Positions 24,627 through 33,236 of a stretch of 42,568 nt of DNA are shown here, in pieces. Numbering within the stretch: the first letter of the stretch is position 1; each line of letters opens with the position of its first letter. The notes beneath the pieces were generated by a model, which made no database searches, had not been told where the DNA came from, and saw only the letters and a program-made list of their open reading frames with translations. The position numbers were made by a program, and so were the translations under genes. The stretch is from NCBI GenBank assembly GCA_903892565.1, contig CAITIX010000412.1, forward strand, positions 1 through 42,568. Reading direction: 5' to 3'. This DNA comes from an uncultured Acidobacteriia bacterium (GTDB lineage: Bacteria > Acidobacteriota > Terriglobia > Bryobacterales > Bryobacteraceae).

Positions 24627-25493
24627 CTATCTCACCGGCCGCATCACGACGGCGTTCGACCGGCACTGATGTGCCTGCTCCTCGCGATTGCAGGCGCGGC
24701 CTGCGAGATCTTTCGTCAGGCAGGCGTGCACTTCGCTCAAGTAGCGTCCGTTGCCGGAGCATTCGACGACGAACTCCTGCTCGCCGACCTTGGGATTCGC
24801 CATCGCAAACTGGCTGCGGACTTCCGCGGGATCCACGGAGAGTTCCCGCGACAAGCTCGCGTACTGCGCCGGGATTTTAATGCTGTGATAGGCTTCGTCG
24901 GCTTCCTCGAAATAATCTTTTTGCGTGAGGCCGCTGCACGTGCCGTGCTTTTGCCATTCGTGCGCCACGAGCTTTTCGGCGGGCATGTCGGCGAGCATTT
25001 TTTGCACCAACGCGGGATCCACGGGTTCTGTGCCGCAATCCTCCGGCCAACCTTTTTGCTCGTACTGCGGCCACAAGCCGTGGAGGACGAACGCGAACTT
25101 GCGACCCGGCGCGCATTGCTCGGGTGAGTTGTTGCCCGCGGGCGTGGCGCAGAATCCGGGGGACCAGGACAGCGACAGCAGATAGAAATCGAAATTGCCG
25201 GTGACGTTGGCTAACTGGGGGTCGGCGGGAGCTTCGGCGTTGCCGCCCTTTCCGTGATGACGACTGCGATGGCGGTGACGGCTGCCGCCGGTTGTTTCCG
25301 GCTGTTCGGAGCTCTGGGCTTCCGAAACGCGCGCGGTTTCGGTGGGCGCGGGTTGTTGCGTCGTTGTTGAAGGTGTAGTTGCGGTGGGCGATGCGGACTG
25401 CTGTATGGGAGCACCACCGCAGCCCGTGAGAAGGAACGCCAAAGGCGTGGCAAGTAGTGGGGTGAGGAGAGCGCGAGGCGAGGAGAAGGTCAC
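24627..25493 (-). CDS. RNase T2 family lipoprotein
   Basis: The 288-residue protein has a lipoprotein signal (LLATPLAFLLTGC, lipidated Cys25), a Thr/Pro/Gln/Ser-rich spacer that includes an Arg/His cluster (residues 71-82, RHRHRSRHH), then the RNase T2 domain (about 100-288). Both catalytic motifs are present: FVLHGLWP (His138) and HEWQKHGTC (His178, Glu179, His183). T2 enzymes cut single-stranded RNA through a 2',3'-cyclic phosphate, here in the periplasm or outside the cell. The GTG at 25493 is the best start because it sits right before the signal peptide; frames from 25847 run through mtnA on the other strand. Its ribosome binding site is poor. It is divergent from mtnA. Confidence 0.88.
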   Translation of the reverse strand: MTFSSPRALLTPLLATPLAFLLTGCGGAPIQQSASPTATTPSTTTQQPAPTETARVSEAQSSEQPETTGGSRHRHRSRHHGKGGNAEAPADPQLANVTGNFDFYLLSLSWSPGFCATPAGNNSPEQCAPGRKFAFVLHGLWPQYEQKGWPEDCGTEPVDPALVQKMLADMPAEKLVAHEWQKHGTCSGLTQKDYFEEADEAYHSIKIPAQYASLSRELSVDPAEVRSQFAMANPKVGEQEFVVECSGNGRYLSEVHACLTKDLAGRACNREEQAHQCRSNAVVMRPVR

Positions 25494-25547
25494 AGCGCCT
25501 ATTTTAGTGCAACGGACGCGAGCCGGTCTGCGCGAAAATAGAAATTC

Positions 25548-26567
25548 ATGGTTGAAACAATTGAGTGGGTTTCTGAAGGCGGGAGCGGGCATGTCCTGAT
25601 GATCGATCAGCGCCGCCTGCCGCGCGAACAAGTGTTCGTCACGTGCCGCACTTATGAGGATGTCGCGGACGCGATCCGCACGATGGTGATTCGCGGAGCT
25701 CCGGCGATTGGTGTCGCGGCCGCGATGGGCGTCGCACTTGGCGTGCAACAAGGCGCGGATTACGAAACGGTGCACACGACGCTGGCGGCGACGCGTCCCA
25801 CGGCAGTGAATTTGTTCTGGGGCTTGGAGCGCATGCGGCTGTTGCACGCGTCACTTGTAAACGCTTCGCAAACGGAACGTTTGCTGCGCTTCATCGATGA
25901 ATCACAGAAGATCCGCCTCGAAGACATCGCCATGTGTAAGGCGATTGGCCGTCACGGAGCGCCGCTGGTGCCGGATGGCAAGACGGTCCTGACGCATTGC
26001 AATGCGGGCGCGCTCGCAACGGCTGGTTACGGGACGGCGCTCGGCGTGATTCGCGCGGCGGTGGAGGCGGGCAAGAAGATTGATGTGTTCGCGGATGAGA
26101 CGCGTCCGTTTCTGCAAGGTGCGCGGCTCACGGCGTGGGAACTGCAGCAGGACGGCATTCCGACGACGCTGATCACGGACAACATGGCGGGGCATTTTTT
26201 GAAATCGGGACGCATTGGCTGCGTGGTGGTGGGCGCGGATCGCATCGCAGGTAACGGCGATGTGGCGAACAAGATCGGGACGTATTCGGTTGCGGTGCTG
26301 GCGAAAGAAAACGGCATTCCGTTTTACGTGGCGGCTCCGTCGTCGACGTTTGATTTGACGCTCGATTCAGGCGATCAGATTCCGATCGAGCAGCGGTCTT
26401 CGGACGAAGTGACGCACGTGTTCGGCGTCCACGTGGCTCCGGAAAACATTGGCGTGGAGAATCCGGCGTTTGATGTGACCCCGGCGCGTTACGTGACGGC
26501 GATTATTTGCGAAAAGGGCGTGGCGAGGGCTCCATATAAGGAATCGCTTCGTGCTATTTTGGGCTGA
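25548..26567 (+). CDS. mtnA: S-methyl-5-thioribose-1-phosphate isomerase
   Basis: The 339-residue protein is a member of the eIF-2B-like isomerase family with MtnA signatures: [41 protein letters not shown] (catalytic Cys in THCNAG), [57 protein letters not shown] (catalytic Asp in GADR). It isomerises methylthioribose-1-phosphate to methylthioribulose-1-phosphate in methionine salvage. No other salvage gene (mtnB, mtnC, mtnD, mtnP) is in the window. Its TGA overlaps the next ATG (26565-26569), so the two are translationally coupled. Confidence 0.94.
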   Translation: MVETIEWVSEGGSGHVLMIDQRRLPREQVFVTCRTYEDVADAIRTMVIRGAPAIGVAAAMGVALGVQQGADYETVHTTLAATRPTAVNLFWGLERMRLLHASLVNASQTERLLRFIDESQKIRLEDIAMCKAIGRHGAPLVPDGKTVLTHCNAGALATAGYGTALGVIRAAVEAGKKIDVFADETRPFLQGARLTAWELQQDGIPTTLITDNMAGHFLKSGRIGCVVVGADRIAGNGDVANKIGTYSVAVLAKENGIPFYVAAPSSTFDLTLDSGDQIPIEQRSSDEVTHVFGVHVAPENIGVENPAFDVTPARYVTAIICEKGVARAPYKESLRAILG

Positions 26568-27073
26568 TGCGTAAGCTTGCTATTTTCGTGTGCCTGTTGG
26601 CGGCAGTGGCCGTCGGAGATTCGCAGTCGGGCCGTCGCGCGCCGGGATTCTCGCTCCCGGATTCCGGTTTTAATCAGCACGATGTGAACGATTACCACGG
26701 CAAATGGCTGCTGTTGGAATTTATGCGGACGGATTGTCCGCACTGCAAGGTACTCTCGAAGCTCTTGGAGTCCAAGAAAGCCAAGTACGGAGCGAAGGCC
26801 GATGTTCTCTCGGTTGTGATTGCGCCGCCCGATAACCAGAACACGGTGAAAGCGTACATCGCCGAACAGAAGATCACGAGCCCGATTGTGTTCGATCAGG
26901 GCCAAGTGGCGCTGTCGTATTTCCGTGCGACACCCGCCAATCCGAGCTTCGATACGCCGCACCTTTTCGCGATTGATCCGAACGGTAACATTGTGCACGA
27001 TTGGACGCAAGGCGAAGTGGAGGCTGCTACCTTCCCCGCGCAGCTCGATTCGCTGGTGATGGGCAAAAAGTAA
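26567..27073 (+). CDS. Exported thioredoxin-fold (redoxin/AhpC-TSA-like) protein
   Basis: The 168-residue protein has a signal peptide ([21 protein letters not shown]), the peroxiredoxin-like PGFSLPDSGFNQHDVNDYHGKWLLLEF and the redox motif CPHC at residues 57-60, as in DsbA-type oxidants. The later GQVALSYFRATPANPSFDTPHLFAIDPNGNIVHDW matches the cis-Pro region of thioredoxin folds. It probably acts in periplasmic thiol exchange. It starts inside the mtnA stop codon (TGATG) although the two functions are not obviously linked, so coupling may only set the expression level. Confidence 0.82.
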   Translation: MRKLAIFVCLLAAVAVGDSQSGRRAPGFSLPDSGFNQHDVNDYHGKWLLLEFMRTDCPHCKVLSKLLESKKAKYGAKADVLSVVIAPPDNQNTVKAYIAEQKITSPIVFDQGQVALSYFRATPANPSFDTPHLFAIDPNGNIVHDWTQGEVEAATFPAQLDSLVMGKK

Positions 27074-27098
27074 AGTTACTCATATTAAGGAGGCCCCC

Positions 27099-28157
27099 GT
27101 GAGCCCTCGAACATGTTTCGCTCGCGCTACTGCGCCATCGTTCTTCGTGGCGTGTTTATGGGCGACGGCGGGCCTTGCTCAGACCGTAGCACCCATAAAC
27201 GTTACCCCTATTAACGTTACCCCTATTAACGACCTGCCCCATCCATATACGACGGTGGAGAATCATTTCAAACTCCCCGACGGCCGCACGTGGGGACAGG
27301 TGCCCACGGCCCAAGTGGATAGCAAGGGCCACATGTGGGTGATTCAGCGCTGTGGCGTGAAGGGCTGCTCCAACAGCAACGAAGATCCGATCGTCGAATT
27401 CGACCTGAACGGAAAGTTCATCAAGAGCTTCGGCGGCGGAATGTTCGTGTTTCCGCACGGCATCTTCATCGATAAAGACGACAACATCTGGACGGCCGAC
27501 GGCCAAGGCAAGGACGGCAAAGGCCAGCAGGTTTTCAAATTCAATCAGGATGGCAAGATCCTGATGACGCTGGGCAAGGCCGGCGTAAAGGGCGATGGGC
27601 CCGATACGTTTAATCGCCCGTCCGATATTGTGATTGCTCCCAATGGAGACATCTTCATCTCCGACGGCCACGACGAAGTGGATTCCAACGCGCGCATCTT
27701 GAAGTTCACGAAAGACGGAAAATTTATCAAGACTTGGGGCAAGAGAGGCACGGCTATCGGCGATTTCATCGCGCCGCATTCGCTGGCGTTCGATTCCAAG
27801 GGCCGCTTGTTCGTGGCCGATCGCGGCAACAACCGCATCCAGATTTTCGATCAGGACGGCAAGTTCCTGGAGCAGTGGAAGCAATTCGGACGTCCCACGG
27901 GCGTGTATATCGACAAGCATGACACGCTGTATGTGGCAGACTCCGATTCCGATTCGTTGCGCAATCCCGGGTGGAAACGGGGTATCCGCATTGGCAGCGC
28001 GAAGACCGGCAAGGTGAAGTACTTCATTCCTTATCCGGGTCCCGAGCCGAAGCCCGGTGTGAACGGAGCGGCGGAAAGTGCCACGGCGGACGCGCATGGA
28101 AACGTCTACGGCTCCGAAGTAGATCAGAAGAACATGAAGACGTACTTGAAGAAGTAG
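27099..28157 (+). CDS. Exported NHL-repeat beta-propeller protein
   Basis: The 352-residue protein starts with GTG and an excellent AAGGAGG site (27087-27093), then a signal peptide. It has five or six NHL-like repeats: WGQVPTAQVDSKGHMWVIQRC, FGGGMFVFPHGIFIDKDDNIWTADGQG, FNRPSDIVIAPNGDIFISDGHD, IGDFIAPHSLAFDSKGRLFVADRGNNRIQIF, FGRPTGVYIDKHDTLYVADSDS. The fold resembles peptidyl-hydroxyglycine lyase domains, but no specific catalytic function can be assigned. Residues 30-45 contain NVTPINVTPIN, encoded by a 15-bp tandem repeat just after the signal peptide. Confidence 0.85.
   Translation: MSPRTCFARATAPSFFVACLWATAGLAQTVAPINVTPINVTPINDLPHPYTTVENHFKLPDGRTWGQVPTAQVDSKGHMWVIQRCGVKGCSNSNEDPIVEFDLNGKFIKSFGGGMFVFPHGIFIDKDDNIWTADGQGKDGKGQQVFKFNQDGKILMTLGKAGVKGDGPDTFNRPSDIVIAPNGDIFISDGHDEVDSNARILKFTKDGKFIKTWGKRGTAIGDFIAPHSLAFDSKGRLFVADRGNNRIQIFDQDGKFLEQWKQFGRPTGVYIDKHDTLYVADSDSDSLRNPGWKRGIRIGSAKTGKVKYFIPYPGPEPKPGVNGAAESATADAHGNVYGSEVDQKNMKTYLKK
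27197..27231. repeat. 15-bp tandem repeat, about 2.3 copies, in the propeller gene
   Basis: The unit aacgttacccctatt occurs at 27198-27212 and 27213-27227 and continues for a few bases, with a degenerate copy to the left. It is in frame and encodes NVTPI repeats between the signal peptide and the first blade. Confidence 0.88.
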
Positions 28158-28160
28158 CTG

Positions 28161-29222
28161 CTAGTTCATGTGCAAGGCGTCGGCGAGTTCGCGGTCGCCC
28201 CGCACGTGCCAGATCTTGGAATCCAGCACGTAATGCGTGAACGGGATTCCCCACAAGGCGGCCTGCACGGCTCTATACGGAAACAGCGCTTGCGGCAAAG
28301 CTTCGAGCGCCAAGTTGAGCACGATTGCCACCGCGATATAACGCGAGGACTTCTTGGCGAGTACGGCTGCCAGACCATTGCGCTCGATTGCCCCCGGTCC
28401 GCTGTACCGGTTGTGGTTGTGGAACCACATCAGGCGGTGATACTGCAGGCCATGGAAGATCCCCAAGGGAATGGCCGCTTGTAGGAAACCGCTGCGGCCG
28501 AATTGGGCGGCATATAAAAACGCCAGCCATTGGAGCGGGACGACTCCGGCCAGAAGCCACAGCTTCGGCCAGTTCATCTCGGCGCCCGCGCGCAGCTTCT
28601 GCGCTTGTCGCAACAACCATGCCGCGCACAGCGCGCCGTAGCCGAGCAGCACTGCGTTTTTGATCCACGCGAGGTTTACTGCGGAGCCCAACCAGTGTTC
28701 CAGAGTAGGTTCGACTCGGAGCATGAACCACGCCAGCGGCACGAATAAAGAAGACAGCAGGAACCAGCGGTCGAGCTTGCGATCATAGGCGTCGCGTTCC
28801 CGGTTCTTCGCTTTGTATAGCATCATGAAGCCGAAGTGCTGCTTGGTGACGTGAAATTGCTGCCAGCAGAAAGCCAGCATGAAGAAGATAGATACCTTCC
28901 CGGCATACGCCATTGCTGGTCCAATCAGCAATAGGGGAATGGGAATCCACAAGAGCCATCCCAATTTCCGCCGCTCTTCTTTATCGAAGTAGGTGCGCGA
29001 GGCTGTGGCCAGTACGTGAGGACTGTCGATTACAAAAAACCAAACGAACTGGATGGGCATGACCGGAAATCCTGCCGCCATCAGCGCGATGGCCAGATAG
29101 CCGGCGAGAGCTGAGCCGATAAACCACGTGAGGTCTTCCCGTTGCGAAATGATCCAACGCGCGCCGGAGCTCTGCTGCGTGGGCAGCGCCGTAGCCGGAG
29201 ACACAAGGGTCGTCGAGCTCAT
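28161..29222 (-). CDS. Polytopic membrane protein with conserved-looking histidine motifs, function unknown
   Basis: The 353-residue protein has about eight hydrophobic segments and no recognised family. Histidines cluster at or next to membrane segments: DSPHVLAT (His69), WQQFHVTKQHFGF (His124, His129), GIFHGLQYHRLMWFHNHN (His257, His262, His268, His270) and THYVLDSKIWH (His330, His339). Spaced His pairs like HxxxxH and HxxxxHxxxxxHxH recall diiron or heme membrane oxygenases (desaturases, Brp/Blh carotenoid oxygenases), but the pattern does not match one I can name. It is divergent from a histidine kinase, with 33 bp between start codons, so it may be controlled by that system. Confidence 0.7.
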   Translation of the reverse strand: MSSTTLVSPATALPTQQSSGARWIISQREDLTWFIGSALAGYLAIALMAAGFPVMPIQFVWFFVIDSPHVLATASRTYFDKEERRKLGWLLWIPIPLLLIGPAMAYAGKVSIFFMLAFCWQQFHVTKQHFGFMMLYKAKNRERDAYDRKLDRWFLLSSLFVPLAWFMLRVEPTLEHWLGSAVNLAWIKNAVLLGYGALCAAWLLRQAQKLRAGAEMNWPKLWLLAGVVPLQWLAFLYAAQFGRSGFLQAAIPLGIFHGLQYHRLMWFHNHNRYSGPGAIERNGLAAVLAKKSSRYIAVAIVLNLALEALPQALFPYRAVQAALWGIPFTHYVLDSKIWHVRGDRELADALHMN

Positions 29223-29255
29223 GACGAGCTATCGACGCTTTGTTCCCGGGGCTTT

Positions 29256-31046
29256 ATGTACCTGCGCGCTCATTTCCTTAGCGGTTTGGATTGCGAAAAC
29301 GTGATTTTCGGCGCCACGCGAGTCACCTGCGTCAGTGCAAATGCCGAGAGCGGCCGCGTAGCGCATCAGCTCGATACTGCAGTCGAGCTCTTGGTAGTAC
29401 TAAAGAAGACACCTTACTCTGCCGATTTCTTATTCTTGCAGAAAGCTCAGATATCGCCAGAACTCGCCGATGCGGCGGACGTGCTCAGCGATCAGCTTCG
29501 TGTCCATCTGGTAAAGCTCGCTGTTCTGCTGGAGCCGCACGCAGACCGCATTGAACGCAGGTTCATGAGCCGTTTGCGTCAATTGAAGCTGGAGCCGACG
29601 CAGCGCGCGGCTTTGGCGGCGATTACTCCGGGTGCCGCGGCACGCATTCTGGCCTCGGGGAAAAGCGCGCTGCAGTTCATCGAGCAGGTGGAATACAACG
29701 GACGCCGCCTGGCCAAGCTGAATCTGCCACCGAGCGCGATTCTGGAAGCGCTGCAGGAATACGACCACATGCTGACGCCCGTATTGGCGTCGCTGGCGCA
29801 GGACGATCAATCGAATTTTCAGTGGGTGCGGGAGCAGCTGCATTTCTGCGTGACGCTCACGCTGAACAACGCGTATTATCAGGTGCGCGAGGCTGAAACA
29901 CACTCTTTTTACGAGCTGTTCCGCATTGAGCTGGAATCGCGCAATTTGGAAGAGCTGCTGCGGCGATTCCTGGACGCGCTGGTGCATGTTTGTCACGCCG
30001 ACGCGGGTCGCCTGTACATGCTCAGCGAGGATGGCGCGGATTGGGTTTTAAAAGCCGGTGCGCCTAAGATGACCGAATTGACGGTCGCGAACCGTCCGGG
30101 ACTCACGAAGCGCCTGTCGCGTCCGCATTATATGAACGGCGAAGGCCGCCATACCGTGCGCGATGACGAAGCCGTGCTGGATGCGCGCTGGCATAAGCGG
30201 TACTCGTCCTGTTGGTCGATTCCTTTGTCTGCCGAAGGTCGCACGGCGGGGGTGATGCAGTTTGCCTTCGAGAAGCCCTACGAATGGCTGCCGCGCGAGC
30301 AGGAGTTGTTGGCCGCCGCTGCGGAACGCTGCCTGATGGCCGCGGAAAAAGCGCGTTTGATGGAAGATTTGGCGCGTCGCGAAGAACAAGTTCGCAGGCT
30401 CGCCGAGCACATGCTGCACGTGGAAGAAATGGAGCGCCGCCGTATTAGCCGCGAGCTCCACGATGAGGCCGGGCAGAGCTTGCTGTGCATTCGCCTGCAA
30501 ATTGAATTGATCGAGCAATCGATGCCGGAATCGGAACACGAGTGGCGCGGCAAATTGTTTGAAGCGCGGGATCTCACCGAGCGCACGATTCTCGAAATGC
30601 GGCGTTTGATCGCGGCGCTGAGTCCTGCGGTTTTGGAACAGCTCGGCCTAGCTGCTGCACTCCGGCAATTGATCAATCGTTTCCAGAGATTGCAGAATTG
30701 CCGGGTCCGTTTACATATTTCGAAGATGCGGGGAAGGCTCCCGCAGCAGACGGAAGTGATTGCCTATCGCCTTGTGCAGGAATGCTTTAACAACATTGGT
30801 AAACACGCGCAGGCGACGCAGGTAAACATTTCTCTGGTTTCCACCGATGGAGTACTAAAGCTCGCGGTGGAAGACAACGGCGTGGGTTTCAAAATCGAGG
30901 AAGCTGCGGAAAAACGCGAATCCTTCGGTTTGTCCGGTATGCGCGAGCGAGTAGCACTGCTCGGGGGACAGTTCCAGGTGGAAAGTCGTACAGAAGGACC
31001 TAAAACAGGTACAAAGATTTCCATCGAACTGCCGATAGCTAAGTAG
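29256..31046 (+). CDS. Sensor histidine kinase (HisKA_3/NarL type) with helical N-terminal and GAF domains
   Basis: The 596-residue protein has a helical N-terminal region (about 65-235) with no recognised domain, including LEPTQRAALAAITPGAAARIL and NGRRLAKLNLPPSAILEAL, then a GAF domain (about 240-380, with VCHADAGRLYMLSEDG and SIPLSAEGRTAGVMQFAFE). A coiled coil leads to the HisKA_3 H-box RRRISRELHDEAGQSLLCIRLQIELIEQ and a HATPase domain (VQECFNNIGKHAQATQV, VEDNGVGF, GLSGMRERV). There is no membrane helix. The ATG at 29256 is a choice among several possible starts; a later GTG is also possible. The cognate regulator follows after 59 bp. Confidence 0.88.
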   Translation: MYLRAHFLSGLDCENVIFGATRVTCVSANAESGRVAHQLDTAVELLVVLKKTPYSADFLFLQKAQISPELADAADVLSDQLRVHLVKLAVLLEPHADRIERRFMSRLRQLKLEPTQRAALAAITPGAAARILASGKSALQFIEQVEYNGRRLAKLNLPPSAILEALQEYDHMLTPVLASLAQDDQSNFQWVREQLHFCVTLTLNNAYYQVREAETHSFYELFRIELESRNLEELLRRFLDALVHVCHADAGRLYMLSEDGADWVLKAGAPKMTELTVANRPGLTKRLSRPHYMNGEGRHTVRDDEAVLDARWHKRYSSCWSIPLSAEGRTAGVMQFAFEKPYEWLPREQELLAAAAERCLMAAEKARLMEDLARREEQVRRLAEHMLHVEEMERRRISRELHDEAGQSLLCIRLQIELIEQSMPESEHEWRGKLFEARDLTERTILEMRRLIAALSPAVLEQLGLAAALRQLINRFQRLQNCRVRLHISKMRGRLPQQTEVIAYRLVQECFNNIGKHAQATQVNISLVSTDGVLKLAVEDNGVGFKIEEAAEKRESFGLSGMRERVALLGGQFQVESRTEGPKTGTKISIELPIAK

Positions 31047-31105
31047 TAAGGCGTTCGACCAGAGCGCGAGTAAGTAAAACAAAGAGAAAGTCGGGCATAG
31101 ACGTT

Positions 31106-31771
31106 ATGGCCAAAATTCGAATCATGCTTGCGGACGACCACACTCTGTTCCGCCAAGGCATTCGCACTTTAATTACCGCCGAGCAGGACATGGAAGTAGT
31201 GGGCGAAGCGTCCAATGGCGGCGATGCCGTAGACAAAGCGAACGAAGTCCGGCCGGACGTCGTGCTGATGGATATCGGCATGCCAGGCCTCAGCAGCTTT
31301 GAGGCGACGCGCCAGATCAAGAAGAACCGCCCGGAAACCAAGGTGCTGTTCCTCACGATGTACGACGACGAAGACTATCTCGTCGAGGGCATGGAAGTGG
31401 GCGCAAGCGGCTACGTCCTCAAGGACAGCCCGAGCCAGCAGCTGGTTGCCGCAGTGCGCGACATCTGCCGTGGTGGCAGCTATCTCAGCCCACGCATGCT
31501 GTCGCAACTAGTGGATGATTTCCGCAGCCGCATCAAGTCCGCCAATCGCCTGCCGCGCTTTGCGACGCTCACGACGCGCGAACGCGAAGTGTTAAAGATG
31601 CTGGCCGAAGGAAACTCGGTCAAGGAAATCGCCTGCGATTTGAACCTCAGCGTGAAGACCGTTGAAGCCCACAAGTTCAACTTGATGCGCAAGCTCGACA
31701 TTCACAATAAGGCGCAGCTGGTGCAGTACGCCATTCAGAAAAAGATTATCAAGATCCCGAACCTCGTTTAA
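31106..31771 (+). CDS. NarL/FixJ-family response regulator
   Basis: The 221-residue protein has a receiver domain with acidic residues Asp10-Asp11, phospho-acceptor Asp56 in VVLMDIGMPG, and Lys in SGYVLKDSP. The C-terminal LuxR-type helix-turn-helix is LTTREREVLKMLAEGNSVKEIACDLNLSVKTVEAHKFNLMRKLDI. It would be phosphorylated by the kinase upstream (59-bp gap) and activate or repress unknown genes; the divergent His-rich membrane protein gene is a possible target. A strong terminator follows. Confidence 0.93.
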   Translation: MAKIRIMLADDHTLFRQGIRTLITAEQDMEVVGEASNGGDAVDKANEVRPDVVLMDIGMPGLSSFEATRQIKKNRPETKVLFLTMYDDEDYLVEGMEVGASGYVLKDSPSQQLVAAVRDICRGGSYLSPRMLSQLVDDFRSRIKSANRLPRFATLTTREREVLKMLAEGNSVKEIACDLNLSVKTVEAHKFNLMRKLDIHNKAQLVQYAIQKKIIKIPNLV

Positions 31772-31822
31772 GCCAACTGGCATAACGAACGAGATTCGCC
31801 CTTTACATCGATCCCAAACTTT

Positions 31823-31848
31823 GGGCCTCCTGCGGGGGGCCCTTTTTT
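31823..31848 (+). terminator. Intrinsic terminator after the NarL-type regulator
   Basis: GGGCCTCC (31823-31830) pairs with GGGGGCCC (31835-31842) through one G-T pair around a TGCG loop, and is followed by six T's. It ends the kinase-regulator operon and faces the convergent cytochrome gene (stop at 31859). Confidence 0.88.
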
Positions 31849-31858
31849 ATTGGTGAGG

Positions 31859-32635
31859 CTACTTCTTCGCCGGCATATCGTACGCGCGATTTCCCAACGC
31901 CACGGGATGCGTATCGCCGCGATGGCAGGTGTAACAAGATACTTCCTGTTTCCCTTCGGGGAAGACACCGGTGCCGGGGAAGTTGGCGTTGATCTGGCGG
32001 ACCAATAGGATCATCTTGCGCGCCATGTCTTTGCGCGGATTGATATCGGCCTGGCGCGGAGCGTTGCCGCCGTGGCAGTAATCGCAATCCACGCCGAGCG
32101 CGTCGCGGAATTCGCCCATGACGGAATCGGGTCCATGGACGCGCGTGCCTTCGGGCAAAAGCTTCATGCTGAGCGTGGGCTCCTGTGCGTAAGGCACGGT
32201 CGCGTTGATGTTCTGCAGATTGTAAAACTTCTTCGCGGCTACGACTTCCGGTTTCGTGCTGCCGCGATGGCAGGTTAAGCAATCCACTTCGTGGTATCCC
32301 AGAGGATATTCGCCCACAGCGCTCGGGAAGGTGTCGTCGATGCGGCGCACCATGCCGATCATCTTGCGCGCGATGTCCTTCTTCGGATTCGCGTCGGAGG
32401 CGAAATCCCCCTGCACGTGGCAGTACGTGCACTGCACGCCGAGCGCTTCGTTGAAGCCGCGCATGACGAGCGGGACGTTGGCCTTCGCCGTCAGCAGTTT
32501 TAGGTTCTTGAAGTTCGCGGGAGCGGCGCCGCCACGACCAGCTGGGGCTCCGCCAGGTTCTTGGGCTGATAGAGGTCCAGAAAAAGCGGCGTAAAAGGAT
32601 ACGGAAAGTACGAGCAATCCGGTGGCAAGGCGCAT
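31859..32635 (-). CDS. Exported tetraheme cytochrome c, duplicated reaction-centre-type domain
   Basis: The 258-residue protein has a signal peptide (MRLATGLLVLSVSFYAAFSGPLSAQ) and four CxxCH heme motifs at residues 69-73 (CTYCH), 119-123 (CLTCH), 184-188 (CDYCH) and 234-238 (CYTCH). The two halves are duplicates: each has a first heme, then ARKMIGMV or ARKMILLV with a Met ligand candidate, then a second heme followed by HRG. This is the domain of the photosynthetic reaction-centre cytochrome subunit, common in non-phototrophic Acidobacteria as single domains. It is probably a periplasmic electron carrier. I chose ATG 32635 for the signal peptide; the ATG 12 codons earlier is less likely. A degenerate repeat of ttgaatccc lies upstream. 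Confidence 0.88.
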   Translation of the reverse strand: MRLATGLLVLSVSFYAAFSGPLSAQEPGGAPAGRGGAAPANFKNLKLLTAKANVPLVMRGFNEALGVQCTYCHVQGDFASDANPKKDIARKMIGMVRRIDDTFPSAVGEYPLGYHEVDCLTCHRGSTKPEVVAAKKFYNLQNINATVPYAQEPTLSMKLLPEGTRVHGPDSVMGEFRDALGVDCDYCHGGNAPRQADINPRKDMARKMILLVRQINANFPGTGVFPEGKQEVSCYTCHRGDTHPVALGNRAYDMPAKK

Positions 32636-32692
32636 AGGTGCGATTGTACGGGAATCATTGCTGGGATTCAATGGGGACGGGATTCAACTGGC

Positions 32693-33229
32693 CTAGTGCG
32701 CGCTCTTTGGCCGGATTGCGATGAGTAGCCCTCCGGTAATGCCGACGGAGCGCTCGTGTCCGCGCGCGAAGCTGTAGTCGAAGCTCGGTTCCAAGTACCA
32801 GCCGAACTTGCGCTTTGCGGAAGGCCAGAACATGAAATCGAGAACGGCTTCTCCGCTCCAGGAGTTCGTTTTCAGGCCGAACTGGTTTACGTGTCCCCAT
32901 TGCGGACCGATGCCGGCCATGAATTCGAGCTTCTTTGACAGGTCCCAGGGCTTCTTGAAGAGGAGGTCGATGTCCCATTCGGTGGAGTGGCTGCGGAATA
33001 GCTGAGTGATTCCGGCTTCGAGCTCCAGCCAGCGTTTGATCGGAGTAAATTCGACGGCCACAGAAGGCCCGGAGCTCCATGCGTGATCGGAGAGGGTTCT
33101 GTTTACGGCTCCACCGAGTTCGAGGATCGCAGTGGGTTCGTCGTCAGCGGGTTCTGGAGGAGGTGCCTGCGCGAGGGAATTCGTGGCGCAGAGAAACAAG
33201 AGGAATAAGCTGAGTTTTGCGGCGTTCAC
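32693..33229 (-). CDS. Exported beta-strand-rich protein, function unknown
   Basis: The 178-residue protein has a signal peptide (MNAAKLSLFLLFLCATNSLAQ, GTG start) and then alternating hydrophobic and polar residues typical of outer-membrane beta-barrels: ILELGGAVNRTLSDHAWSSGPSVAVEFTP, LEFMAGIGPQWGHVNQFGL, WYLEPSFDYSFARGHERSVGITGGLLIAI. It resembles small outer-membrane beta-barrel proteins annotated as hypothetical. The start is uncertain; the frame extends upstream over the parE-like gene. It lies 7 bp after parE and 57 bp before the cytochrome gene on the same strand, so it could be co-transcribed with either. Confidence 0.65.
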   Translation of the reverse strand: MNAAKLSLFLLFLCATNSLAQAPPPEPADDEPTAILELGGAVNRTLSDHAWSSGPSVAVEFTPIKRWLELEAGITQLFRSHSTEWDIDLLFKKPWDLSKKLEFMAGIGPQWGHVNQFGLKTNSWSGEAVLDFMFWPSAKRKFGWYLEPSFDYSFARGHERSVGITGGLLIAIRPKSAH

Positions 33230-33236
33230 GGGCAGA

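Noticed and set aside
24478..24762. Minus-strand frame of 94 residues between folP and the RNase T2 gene
   Set aside because: It overlaps the RNase T2 C-terminus in another frame and shows no motif; the gap of about 145 bp is treated as non-coding.
32663..32688. gggattcaa repeated upstream of the cytochrome gene as another member of the 15-bp repeat group
   Set aside because: The spacing is 16 bp and only nine bases match, so it is too degenerate to count with the others.
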